Positions 5,530 through 12,034 of a DNA stretch of 12,486 bases are shown piece after piece. Location: assembly GCA_036505275.1 (NCBI GenBank), contig DASXTS010000203.1, forward strand, positions 1 through 12,486, given 5' to 3'. Source of the stretch: DASXTS01 sp036505275. Lineage in GTDB: Bacteria; Actinomycetota; Actinomycetes; Mycobacteriales; Pseudonocardiaceae. Position numbers and translations under genes: made by a program. Position 1 is the stretch's first letter. Every line of letters begins with the position of its first letter. The notes under the pieces were generated by a model. It was not told where the DNA came from. It ran no database searches and saw only the letters and a program-made list of their open reading frames with translations.

Positions 5530-7596
5530 ATGACAGGTCGTTCGGTCGGGGTGGCGGCGGCGTCGATCGCCGTGGCGATGGTGGTGGGCGGGTGCACCGG
5601 CGGCAGCGGCGGCGGTCCGACGCCGTCCACGACGCCGTCCGGCCCAGCGGTCACGGGTGAGCTGCGGCTGGTCTCGTTCGACTCCTGTGATGACGCGCTC
5701 AGCGGCCTTCGGCAGGCGCTGCTGCCGCTGGTCGGGCCGTACGGCATCGACGGCGGCGTCAGGCCGTCCGCCGGTGCGGGCGCCGAGGACGCCACACTGG
5801 CGCCGGCGCCCGGCCTGGCCGAGCGGTCCGCGGGCGCCCCGCAGGACCAGGCGGCCGCCCCGCCGGAGCACTCGTCGACGAACACGCACGAAGCCGGCGT
5901 CGACGAGCCCGACCTGGTGAAGACCGACGGCAAGCGGATCGTCACCGTGGTCGACGGCTCGCTGCGGGTGGTCGACGCCGCGGCCCGCAAGCTGACCGGC
6001 ACCCTCGCGCTCCCCCAGCCGCGTGGCATGGACGAGCTGCTGCTCTCGGGCGACCACGCGCTGCTGATCCGCCGCGGCGGCTTCTACGTCGCCCAGCCGG
6101 CCGCTGGCGGGTCCGGCGTGCCCGGCGTGCCGGACCAGCCGCAGAGCAAACCGGGCTCCAGCGGCGGTGCTGCGCCGGTCCCGATCGACGAACCGCCGGC
6201 CGCCGGCTCCGAGTTGCTGCTGGTCGACCTGGCCGGCGCGCCGCGGGTGCTGGCCACGTTCGCCATCGACGGACGGTTCGTGGACGCCAGGATGGTCGGC
6301 AGCACCGCGCGGGTGGTGACCCATTCGCAGCCGCGGCTGACGTTCGGCTACCCGACGCCGGACCGCGGGGAGGCCGAGTCACTGCGGATGAACCGCGACG
6401 TCGTCGGCACCTCCTCGGTCGAGGACTGGCTACCGCGCTACCGCGTCGAACAGGGTGGCTCCGTGCAGAGCGGGCGGGTCGACTGCGCCTCGGTCGCGCG
6501 GCCGGCGAACTACTCGGCCACATCGATGCTGACCGTGCTGAGCTTCGACCTCGGCGCGGCGGCGCTGGGCACCGGCGACCCGGTGACGATCGTCGCCGAC
6601 GGGGACATCGTCTACGGCACCGCGGACAGCCTCTACGTGGCCAGCGACACGAGCCGGGTCGGCCTGCTGCGCGGCGGTGCCGAGCCCGCCCCCGGGATCG
6701 CGCCGGTGCCCGGACGCGGTGGCACACCGGTGCCGCCGCAGCCGGCCCAGCGCACCGAGCTGTACAAGTTCGACATCAGCGGCACCGGCCGTCCGCGACA
6801 TGTCGCTTCCGGGGCGGTGCCTGGCAGCCTGCTCAACCAGTACTCGATGTCACAGTTCGACGGGCACCTCCGGGTGGCGACCACGCTCGGCTGGCCGGCG
6901 CAGGCCGGCACCGAGAGCACGGTGTACGTGCTGGCCCAGCGCGGCGCCGAACTGGCCATCGCCGGCAAGGTCGGCGGCCTCGGCAAGGGCGAGCGGATCT
7001 ACGCGGTGCGCTTCGTCGGGCCGGTCGGCTACGTCGTGACGTTCCGGCAGACCGACCCGCTCTACACGCTTGACCTGCGCGACCCGGCCGCGCCCAAGGT
7101 CAGCGGGGAGCTGAAGATCACCGGCTATTCGGCGTACCTGCATCCTGCCGGCGACGGCAGGGTGATCGGCGTCGGACAGGAGGCCTCGGAGGCCGGCCGG
7201 GTGCAGGGCACCCAGGTATCGCTGTTCGACGTCTCGGACCCGGCGGCGCCGCGCCGGATCGCGCAGTATCACCTGCCTGGCGGCTCGTCGGAGGCCGAGT
7301 TCGACCCGCACGCGTTCCTGTACTGGGCTGCGACGGGCACGCTCGTGCTGCCGATCGCGTCCTACCTGGCCGACGGCCGGGCCCCTGATCCGCAGGGGAG
7401 CGCCGTGGTGCTTCGGGTCGGCGAGGCGGCGCTGACCGAGGTCGGTCGGCTGCACCAGCCGGTGCCGGGCTCGCCGTACCCCATCCGCCGCGCCCTGGTG
7501 GTCGGTGACACGCTGTGGACGGTCTCCGAGCTCGGCGCCGCGGCGGCCGGCCTGGTGGCGCTGGACAGCCGAGCGTGGGTCCCGTTCACCTCGTGA
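5530..7596 (+). CDS. Beta-propeller domain lipoprotein (COG4880-like)
   Basis: From the ATG at 5530 this gives 688 residues. The N-terminus has a short RS-containing n-region, a hydrophobic core AAASIAVAMV, and the lipobox VGGC with Cys22, so it is predicted to be a lipoprotein on the outer face of the membrane. A Gly/Ser/Thr/Pro linker (residues 23-42) leads to the ordered part. The hallmark of this family of secreted propeller proteins is clear at about residues 115-136: NTHEAGVDEPDLVKTDGKRI. Near the C-terminal end SEAEFDPHAFLYW matches the family's DHHAFLWW-type segment. Repeated LYVASD-, YAVRF- and SLFDVSDPAAPR-like strands fit propeller blades. Cys53 and Cys319 could form a disulfide. 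No substrate or enzymatic role is known. It lies between pssA and the AAA ATPase, genes I recall as adjacent in M. tuberculosis, so it looks inserted. Upstream G-rich sequence could serve as a ribosome site. Confidence 0.88.
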   Translation: MTGRSVGVAAASIAVAMVVGGCTGGSGGGPTPSTTPSGPAVTGELRLVSFDSCDDALSGLRQALLPLVGPYGIDGGVRPSAGAGAEDATLAPAPGLAERSAGAPQDQAAAPPEHSSTNTHEAGVDEPDLVKTDGKRIVTVVDGSLRVVDAAARKLTGTLALPQPRGMDELLLSGDHALLIRRGGFYVAQPAAGGSGVPGVPDQPQSKPGSSGGAAPVPIDEPPAAGSELLLVDLAGAPRVLATFAIDGRFVDARMVGSTARVVTHSQPRLTFGYPTPDRGEAESLRMNRDVVGTSSVEDWLPRYRVEQGGSVQSGRVDCASVARPANYSATSMLTVLSFDLGAAALGTGDPVTIVADGDIVYGTADSLYVASDTSRVGLLRGGAEPAPGIAPVPGRGGTPVPPQPAQRTELYKFDISGTGRPRHVASGAVPGSLLNQYSMSQFDGHLRVATTLGWPAQAGTESTVYVLAQRGAELAIAGKVGGLGKGERIYAVRFVGPVGYVVTFRQTDPLYTLDLRDPAAPKVSGELKITGYSAYLHPAGDGRVIGVGQEASEAGRVQGTQVSLFDVSDPAAPRRIAQYHLPGGSSEAEFDPHAFLYWAATGTLVLPIASYLADGRAPDPQGSAVVLRVGEAALTEVGRLHQPVPGSPYPIRRALVVGDTLWTVSELGAAAAGLVALDSRAWVPFTS

Positions 7597-7604
7597 CGGC
7601 TCGG

Positions 7605-7663
7605 CCCGTGCTGGCTCGCCCGTGCTGGCTCAGCCGGTGCTGACTCACCCCGGGCTGGCTCAC
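7605..7663. repeat. Four degenerate 14-15-bp tandem units after the lipoprotein gene
   Basis: The units are CCCGTGCTGGCTCG (7605-7618), CCCGTGCTGGCTCAG (7619-7633), CCGGTGCTGACTCAC (7634-7648) and CCCGGGCTGGCTCAC (7649-7663). They share GCTGRCTC and fill most of the gap between the lipoprotein stop and the AAA gene promoter. The unit length changes from 14 to 15 and they follow a stop codon, so they are not coding. Confidence 0.7.
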
Positions 7664-7677
7664 CGGGAGGGCCAGCC
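7653..7677 (+). terminator. Candidate hairpin terminator after the lipoprotein gene
   Basis: GGCTGGC (7653-7659) in the last tandem unit pairs perfectly with GCCAGCC (7671-7677) around an 11-nt loop. It lies 56 nt after the lipoprotein stop and 7 nt before the -10-like element of the AAA gene. No T-tract is present. Confidence 0.4.
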
Positions 7678-7684
7678 TCGGCCG

Positions 7685-7690
7685 TAGGCT
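7685..7690 (+). promoter_or_regulatory. -10-like TAGGCT for a leaderless AAA ATPase transcript
   Basis: TAGGCT matches TANNNT and is followed by 7 nt and then the GTG at 7698, so transcription would begin at or next to the start codon. The gene has no Shine-Dalgarno, which supports leaderless expression separate from the upstream lipoprotein gene. Confidence 0.45.
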
Positions 7691-7697
7691 GCGTTGC

Positions 7698-10040
7698 GTG
7701 ACTGCGCAGATCGTGCTGACGGCCCGGCTGTCCGCGTCGGCGCTGGACTCGCGGCGGGGCGTGGTCCGGCTGCACCGCGAGGTGCTGGACGCGCTTGGCC
7801 TGCGGCAGTGGGACGCGGTGCGGCTGACCGGGGCGCGGGCCAGCGCGGCGCTCGCGGCCGCGGCGTCCGACGAGGTGCCGCCCGGCGTCGCAGTGCTGGA
7901 CGACGTCACGCTGTCCAACGTCGGGCTCCAGGAGGGCACCGAGGTGGTGGTGGCCCCGGTCGACGTGGCCACCGCGCGATCGGTGACCGTGGCCGGGTCG
8001 CGGCTGGCGTCCACCTCCGTGCCACCGGAGACACTGCGGTTGGCGCTGCTCGGCAAGGTGCTCACGACCGGCGACGCGGTGTCGCTCCTGCCGCAGGACC
8101 TCGCTCCCGGCTCGGACGCCTCGATCGCCCGCCAGCGGCTGGCCAACGCCATCGGGCTCACCTGGACCAACGAGCTGCTCACCGTGACCGCGACGGAGCC
8201 GGCCGGCCCAGTTGCGGTGGCTCCATCCACCGTGGTCGGCTGGCGCGACGGCGCGCGCACCGGCGGTCCGGCCACCGCTGCGGCCCCAGGTGTGGCATCG
8301 GATGCGCCGGGGACCACGAATGTCACCTTCGGTGCGACTGGCTGGCGAGCGACCGTCGGCGCGTCGACCATCGGCGCTCCGATCATCGGCGCGGTTGTCA
8401 GAGCGGCAACCACCGACACCGTGGCCCCAGGCCCAGCCGTCGCCGCAGGACCGAAGCCGCCCGCGGTGGCGGACCTCGTCGGCGCGCAGCAGCAGGCCCG
8501 GCGGCTGGGCGAGTGGTTCGATCTGGCGTTCCGTCGGCCGGAGCTGCTGGCCAGGCTGGGCGCGGCGCCCCGGCTCGGCGTGATCATCACCGGGCCGAAC
8601 GGGGTGGGCAAGGCAACGTTGGTGTGCTCGGTGGCGCGCTCGGTGGACGCCACCGTGGTCGAGTTGGCCGCACCGAGCGTCGCGGCGATCGAGGCGGCCG
8701 CGGCGAGCCAGCTGCTGCACGATGGTGTGGCGCAGGCCAGGACCACCGCCCGCGACGGGCAGCCGACCGTGCTGCTGATCACCGACGTGGACGCGCTGCT
8801 GCCGGCGTCCAACCCGCCGCCGCTGGCCACGCTCGTGCTCGACCTGCTGCGCGATGCGTTGTCCGAGCCGCGACTCGGGCTGGTGGTGACCACCGCGCAT
8901 CCGGAGTCGCTGCACCCGCTGTTGCGCGACCCGGAGCTGGTCGACCGTGAGCTGTCCATCGCACTGCCCGATGGCTTGACCCGCGCCGAGCTGCTGCGGG
9001 TGCTGCTGCGGGACGTGCCAATGGCCGCGGACCTCGATCTGGACGTGGTGGCCGACCGCACCCCCGGCTTCGTGGCCGCCGACCTGGTGGCGGTTCGCCG
9101 GGAGGCGGCGGTGCGCGCCGCCCTGCGGCACGCCGCCGAGGACCCGGCTCACGCCGAGCCCATGATCAGCCAGGACGACCTGCTCGGCGCGCTCGACGTG
9201 GTGCGGCCGATCTCCATGTCCAGCTCGGACACGCTGAAAACCGGCGGCCTCACCCTGGACGAGGTCGGTGACATGGCCGAGACCAAGCAGGCGCTCACCG
9301 AGGCCGTGTTGTGGCCCCTGCAGTACCCGGACTCGTTCGCCCGGCTCGGCGTCGATCCGCCACGCGGCGTGCTGCTGTTCGGGCCGCCGGGCTGCGGCAA
9401 GACCTTCCTGGTACGGGCGCTGGCCGGCTCGGGGCGTCTCAACGTCTTCTCGGTCAAGGGAGCCGAGCTGCTGGACAAGTGGGTCGGCGAGAGCGAGCGC
9501 GCGGTTCGCGAGCTGTTCCGCCGGGCGGCCGAGGCCGCGCCGTCGCTGGTCTTCCTGGACGAGGTGGACGCGCTGGCGCCGCGCCGCGGGCAGTCCGGCG
9601 ATTCCGGGGTCGGCGACCGCGTGGTGGCCTCGCTGCTCACCGAGCTGGACGGGGTGGAGCCGCTGCGTGACGTGGTGGTGCTCGGTTCGACGAACCGGCC
9701 GGAGCTGCTCGACCCGGCCCTGCTGCGGCCGGGACGCCTGGAGCGCCTGGTGTTCGTGCCGCCGCCGGACGCCCCGGCCCGCGCGGCGATCCTGCGCTCC
9801 ACCGCGCGCAACACCCCGCTCGTGGACGACGTCGACCTGGACGCGCTCGCCGAGACCCTGGAGGGCTACTCGGCGGCCGATTGCGCCGCCCTCATCCGCG
9901 AGGCCGCGCTCACCGCAATGCGCGAGTCACTCGAGGCCACCGAGGTCACCGCGGCCCACCTCGAGGCGGCCCGCCGCACGGTCCGGCCCTCGCTGGACCC
10001 GGTGCAGGTGGCGGCCTTGCAGGCGTATGCCAAGGCCTGA
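7698..10040 (+). CDS. Cdc48/p97-like tandem AAA ATPase with degenerate first ATPase domain
   Basis: This encodes 780 residues. Residues 1 to about 175 resemble the Cdc48 N-domain (double-psi barrel type), with RGVVRLHREVLDALGL at the start. An Ala/Thr/Pro-rich linker (about 176-257) follows. D1 (about 258-495) has a Walker A-like GPNGVGKA at 299-306, but its Walker B reads LLITDVDAL (Asp363, Val364), so the catalytic glutamate is absent and hydrolysis is unlikely. D2 (about 510-780) is intact: GPPGCGKT at 562-569, pore loop KWVGES at 594-599, Walker B FLDEVDAL with Asp621 and Glu622, and GSTNRPELLDPALLRPGR with sensor and arginine-finger residues. Such proteins unfold or remodel protein complexes as hexamers in the cytosol; the substrate here is unknown. 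Its place after psd-pssA matches the ATPase I recall as Rv0435c. It converges on the VirR-like gene with a 7-nt gap. Confidence 0.93.
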   Translation: MTAQIVLTARLSASALDSRRGVVRLHREVLDALGLRQWDAVRLTGARASAALAAAASDEVPPGVAVLDDVTLSNVGLQEGTEVVVAPVDVATARSVTVAGSRLASTSVPPETLRLALLGKVLTTGDAVSLLPQDLAPGSDASIARQRLANAIGLTWTNELLTVTATEPAGPVAVAPSTVVGWRDGARTGGPATAAAPGVASDAPGTTNVTFGATGWRATVGASTIGAPIIGAVVRAATTDTVAPGPAVAAGPKPPAVADLVGAQQQARRLGEWFDLAFRRPELLARLGAAPRLGVIITGPNGVGKATLVCSVARSVDATVVELAAPSVAAIEAAAASQLLHDGVAQARTTARDGQPTVLLITDVDALLPASNPPPLATLVLDLLRDALSEPRLGLVVTTAHPESLHPLLRDPELVDRELSIALPDGLTRAELLRVLLRDVPMAADLDLDVVADRTPGFVAADLVAVRREAAVRAALRHAAEDPAHAEPMISQDDLLGALDVVRPISMSSSDTLKTGGLTLDEVGDMAETKQALTEAVLWPLQYPDSFARLGVDPPRGVLLFGPPGCGKTFLVRALAGSGRLNVFSVKGAELLDKWVGESERAVRELFRRAAEAAPSLVFLDEVDALAPRRGQSGDSGVGDRVVASLLTELDGVEPLRDVVVLGSTNRPELLDPALLRPGRLERLVFVPPPDAPARAAILRSTARNTPLVDDVDLDALAETLEGYSAADCAALIREAALTAMRESLEATEVTAAHLEAARRTVRPSLDPVQVAALQAYAKA

Positions 10041-10047
10041 CGCCGGC

Positions 10048-10650
10048 TCACTTGCTGCCGTAGTCGTTGGTGACGATCACTATCAGCCCGGGGCTGGCTC
10101 CCGCGATGCCAGGAAAGCGCGGCTCGACCCGCAGGTTGAACCGGGCGCCGAGGCGGCGCGCGGCGGCCTCCTCGCCGGTGCCCGGCCGGAAGTACACGGT
10201 GGACGTCGGGATCCGCGCGTTGGGGTAGTTGGCCACCTCGGTGACCTGCCAGCCGTTGCGCCGGAAGTCGTCGGCCGCCTCCGCGGCCAGGCCGGTGATC
10301 GTGCTGTTGTTGTACACCCGGATCGGCGCGGTCGGCTCCGGTGTCGGCGCGGGCGGCGCCGCCGTGGTGTTGGTCGTCGGCGGATTGGTCGGCTGTGTGG
10401 TCGTCGCTACGACGGTCGCCGATGGCGACGCGGGCACGCCGGTTGGGCCGGTTGGGCCGGAGGTTGGGCCGCCAGCGCCGGTACCCGTGGTGGTCGGGGC
10501 CGACGTCGGCGCGGCGTTTCCGCCGTCACCGCGCTGGCTGCCGAACGTGATCAGGCCGACCAGCAACGCCCCGACCGCGACCCCGAGCAGGGCCAGCCCG
10601 GCGACCCGCAGCGGCCGGGCCCGCCCGCCTGGCTCGGGACTGGCGCTCAT
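10048..10650 (-). CDS. LytR C-terminal domain membrane protein, VirR-like
   Basis: This encodes 200 residues: a basic cytoplasmic start (about 1-14), one membrane segment (about 15-37, VAGLALLGVAVGALLVGLI), a long Thr/Pro/Gly/Ala-rich linker to about residue 108 with collagen-like GPTGPTG, and a LytR_C domain (about 109-200) beginning IRVYNNSTITGLA. The topology places the domain outside the membrane, in or near the cell wall. It lies directly downstream of DUF3263 and near def, as does VirR (Rv0431) of M. tuberculosis, a LytR_C protein linked to vesicle formation and wall integrity; orthology is inferred from domain and order. The ATG at 10650 has no Shine-Dalgarno, but two tiny ORFs precede it, the nearer one overlapping the start as ATGA. 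The stop is 7 nt from the stop of the convergent AAA gene, so the two 3' ends have no room for separate terminators. Confidence 0.88.
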   Translation of the reverse strand: MSASPEPGGRARPLRVAGLALLGVAVGALLVGLITFGSQRGDGGNAAPTSAPTTTGTGAGGPTSGPTGPTGVPASPSATVVATTTQPTNPPTTNTTAAPPAPTPEPTAPIRVYNNSTITGLAAEAADDFRRNGWQVTEVANYPNARIPTSTVYFRPGTGEEAAARRLGARFNLRVEPRFPGIAGASPGLIVIVTNDYGSK

Positions 10651-10661
10651 TTGTGGTTCAT
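10647..10661 (-). other. Mini-ORF overlapping the VirR-like start codon (ATGA)
   Basis: ATGAACCACAAATGA encodes Met-Asn-His-Lys and ends in a TGA that overlaps the ATG of the VirR-like gene by four bases (ATGA). This arrangement is typical of termination-reinitiation coupling. No ribosome site was seen, so the role is inferred. Confidence 0.25.
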
Positions 10662-10668
10662 TCGTGGC

Positions 10669-10683
10669 TCACTTGGCGCTCAT
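10669..10683 (-). other. Mini-ORF Met-Ser-Ala-Lys in the DUF3263-VirR gap
   Basis: ATGAGCGCCAAGTGA is a 4-codon ORF whose first ten bases are identical to the first ten bases of the VirR-like gene. It ends 18 nt before that gene. It lacks a good ribosome site, so translation is uncertain. Confidence 0.25.
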
Positions 10684-10703
10684 CTGGTGCTCGCCGGAGG
10701 CCC

Positions 10704-11054
10704 TCAGGGCCGAGCGCCGGGAAACGGGGTGGGGTACGTCTCCAGGCCCATCCGCTTGGCGGCGCGGGCGCGCTGCCGGCTGGACCGCAGCCGGCGCAAC
10801 CGCTTGATCAGCATGGGGTCCGCCGCCATCGCCTCCGGCGAGTCGATCAGCGCGTTGAGGATCTGGTAGTACCGGGTCGCCGACATGTTGAACAGCTCGC
10901 GGATGGCCTGCTCCTTGATGCCCGCGTAGCGCCACCATTGCCGCTCGAAGGCGAGGATCTCGCGGGCTCGCCGGCTAAGGCCGTCGGCCGGCGTCTCGAC
11001 CGGCGTCAAAGCAGGGCGTGGCTCGGGTGCCTTGGCCCCTGCGGAGGCGTCCAT
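10704..11054 (-). CDS. DUF3263 family protein
   Basis: From the ATG at 11054 this gives 116 residues. GAGGAG lies just upstream (AGGAG-CCAG-ATG), so this start is preferred over a TTG at 11132, which would add 26 residues translated through a palindrome. An acidic/Pro/Ala-rich lead of about 25 residues is followed by the conserved DUF3263 domain: LSRRAREILAFERQWWRYAG, KEQAIRELFNMSATRYYQ, then LNALIDSPEA and DPMLIKRLRRLRSSRQRARA. The segment EQAIRELFNMSATRYYQILN looks helix-turn-helix-like and the end is very basic, so a nucleic-acid-binding role is plausible but unproven. The VirR-like gene follows 53 nt later on the same strand. The pair corresponds to the order I recall as Rv0430-Rv0431 in M. 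tuberculosis. Confidence 0.92.
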   Translation of the reverse strand: MDASAGAKAPEPRPALTPVETPADGLSRRAREILAFERQWWRYAGIKEQAIRELFNMSATRYYQILNALIDSPEAMAADPMLIKRLRRLRSSRQRARAAKRMGLETYPTPFPGARP

Positions 11055-11096
11055 CTGGCTCCTCGCGTCGTGCGCCGGATCGCTAGCAGTTTGTCG

Positions 11097-11114
11097 AATC
11101 ACATGGCTGTGATT
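11097..11114. promoter_or_regulatory. Inverted repeat AATCACA-TGGC-TGTGATT between DUF3263 and def
   Basis: Perfect 7-bp arms separated by TGGC form an 18-bp AT-richer palindrome inside the divergent gap, 43 bp upstream of the DUF3263 start and 96 bp upstream of def. The position suits an operator for the DUF3263-VirR operon. The half-sites are oriented opposite to the CRP consensus (TGTGA-N6-TCACA), so a CRP site is not claimed. Confidence 0.5.
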
Positions 11115-11195
11115 GACGTGCGTGACATTCAACCACGGTCCACGGGCTGCCCCTGACGGACACTTCGGCGCGTCCGCGGTCCGCGCTACTTTGAC

Positions 11196-11201
11196 TAGGG
11201 T
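11196..11201 (+). promoter_or_regulatory. -10-like TAGGGT upstream of def
   Basis: TAGGGT matches TANNNT and ends 8 nt before the def GTG, which has no Shine-Dalgarno. Transcription would start one or two bases before or at the start codon. TTGACT immediately abuts it and is too close to act as a normal -35. Confidence 0.4.
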
Positions 11202-11209
11202 CTCCCATC

Positions 11210-11791
11210 GTGCCCGTGCACCGCATCCGCATCATCGGTGACCCCGTGCTGCACAAACCGACACGGCCGGTGACCACCTTCGACGACGAGCTGCGCACGC
11301 TGATCGACGACATGTTCGACACCATGGAGGCCGCCAACGGGGTCGGCCTCGCCGCCAACCAGATCGGCGTCGACCTACGGCTCTTCGTCTACGACTGCCC
11401 CGACGAGCACGGCGTGCGGCAGCGCGGTGTGGTGATCAACCCCGAGCTCAGCACATCCGAGGTTCCAGAGACCATGCCCGATCCGGACGACGACCTCGAG
11501 GGGTGCCTCTCGGTCCCCGGCGAGAGCTTTCCCACCGGACGGGCCGACTGGGCGCGGGTGACTGGACTGGGCCGGGACGGCGATCCGATCACGGTGGAGG
11601 GCACCGGCTTCCTCGGCAGGTGCCTGCAGCACGAGACCGACCACCTCGACGGCGTCGTCTACCTGGACCGGCTGGTCGGCCGGCACACCCGCGCCGCCAA
11701 GAAGATGCTGCGGAGCAACGGGTGGGGCGTTCCCGGCCTGTCCTGGCTGCCCGGCGAGATCCCCGACCCCTTCGGCCATGGACAAACCTGA
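11210..11791 (+). CDS. def: Peptide deformylase
   Basis: This encodes 193 residues, a usual length. The enzyme removes the formyl group from the N-terminal methionine of new proteins in the cytosol. All three deformylase motifs are intact: GVGLAANQIG (residues 44-53), EGCLSVPG (97-104) with metal-ligand Cys99, and QHETDHLDG (140-148) with His141, His145 and catalytic Glu142. The opening HRIRIIGDPVLHKP is also typical. It starts with GTG just after a TAGGGT -10-like element with no ribosome site, so its mRNA is probably nearly leaderless. Its C-terminal tail, after residue 165, is longer than in E. coli (GWGVPGLSWLPGEIPDPFGH), as in other actinobacterial forms. It diverges from the DUF3263-VirR pair; M. 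tuberculosis has the same three genes together (Rv0429c-Rv0431, from memory). Confidence 0.97.
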   Translation: MPVHRIRIIGDPVLHKPTRPVTTFDDELRTLIDDMFDTMEAANGVGLAANQIGVDLRLFVYDCPDEHGVRQRGVVINPELSTSEVPETMPDPDDDLEGCLSVPGESFPTGRADWARVTGLGRDGDPITVEGTGFLGRCLQHETDHLDGVVYLDRLVGRHTRAAKKMLRSNGWGVPGLSWLPGEIPDPFGHGQT

Positions 11792-11793
11792 CG

Positions 11794-11877
11794 CGTGCCC
11801 GCGCGAAGGTGTCCGCGTGTCCGTGCCCGCGTGAAGGTGCCCGCGTGTCCGTGCCCGCGTGAAGGTGTCCGCGTGTC
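11794..11877. repeat. Tandem array A: three 28-bp units after def
   Basis: Units at 11794-11821, 11822-11849 and 11850-11877 each start CGTGCCCGCG and end CCGCGTGTC, with GAAGGTG in the middle. They differ at only two positions (C/T at unit base 11, T/C at unit base 19). A 28-bp period is not a multiple of three and the array begins after the def stop, so it is non-coding. Confidence 0.85.
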
Positions 11878-11893
11878 CGCGTCTTCGGACACG
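11872..11893 (+). terminator. Hairpin terminator candidate after def
   Basis: CGTGTCCG (11872-11879) pairs perfectly with CGGACACG (11886-11893) around a 6-nt loop. The left arm is the end of array A. It lies 80 nt after the def stop and is the first strong hairpin downstream; the stem is symmetric, so it could work in both directions. Confidence 0.5.
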
Positions 11894-11896
11894 TGA

Positions 11897-11949
11897 GTTG
11901 GGCGTTTCGGCACATGCATCGGGCCGGCCTTTGTGCCGAACCGCCCAAC
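11897..11949. repeat. Long inverted repeat with 18-bp arms
   Basis: GTTGGGCGTTTCGGCACA (11897-11914) and TGTGCCGAACCGCCCAAC (11932-11949) are complementary at 17 of 18 positions, with a 17-nt loop containing GGCCGGCC. It lies directly after the def hairpin and could be a second terminator, a protein-binding site or a small-repeat element. Confidence 0.7.
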
Positions 11950-11957
11950 ACGAGCGC

Positions 11958-12020
11958 CCCAACCGGCGAACACGCCCGACCCAACCGGCGAACACGCCCG
12001 ACCCAACCGGCGAACACGCC
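11958..12020. repeat. Tandem array B: 22-bp units (2 full, 1 partial)
   Basis: Units start at 11958, 11980 and 12002 and begin CCCAACCGGCGAACACGCC; the first two are identical over 22 bp and the third matches over its first 19. A shortened relative (CCCAACACG) starts at 11944 within the inverted-repeat arm. The period is not a multiple of three. The reverse complement contains GCGTGTTCGC, one base from GCGTGTCCGC in array A, so the arrays are related in opposite orientation. Confidence 0.8.
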
Positions 12021-12034
12021 GGGGACGGGCGGTG

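Noticed and set aside
7362..9152. Minus-strand ORF of 596 codons opposite the lipoprotein and AAA genes
   Set aside because: The composition is low-complexity (Gln/His/Arg/Gly) and the plus strand holds well-recognised domains, so it is a shadow frame.
10438..10472. Three GGTTGGGCC-like repeats inside the VirR-like gene
   Set aside because: They encode the Pro/Thr/Gly linker (GPTGPTG), so coding repetition explains them.
11097..11114. CRP-type operator
   Set aside because: The half-sites are in the opposite order (TCACA-N4-TGTGA in place of TGTGA-N6-TCACA), so only an unassigned palindrome is reported.
11794..12020. CRISPR array
   Set aside because: Units abut with no unique spacers, the two arrays have different units, and there are no cas genes.
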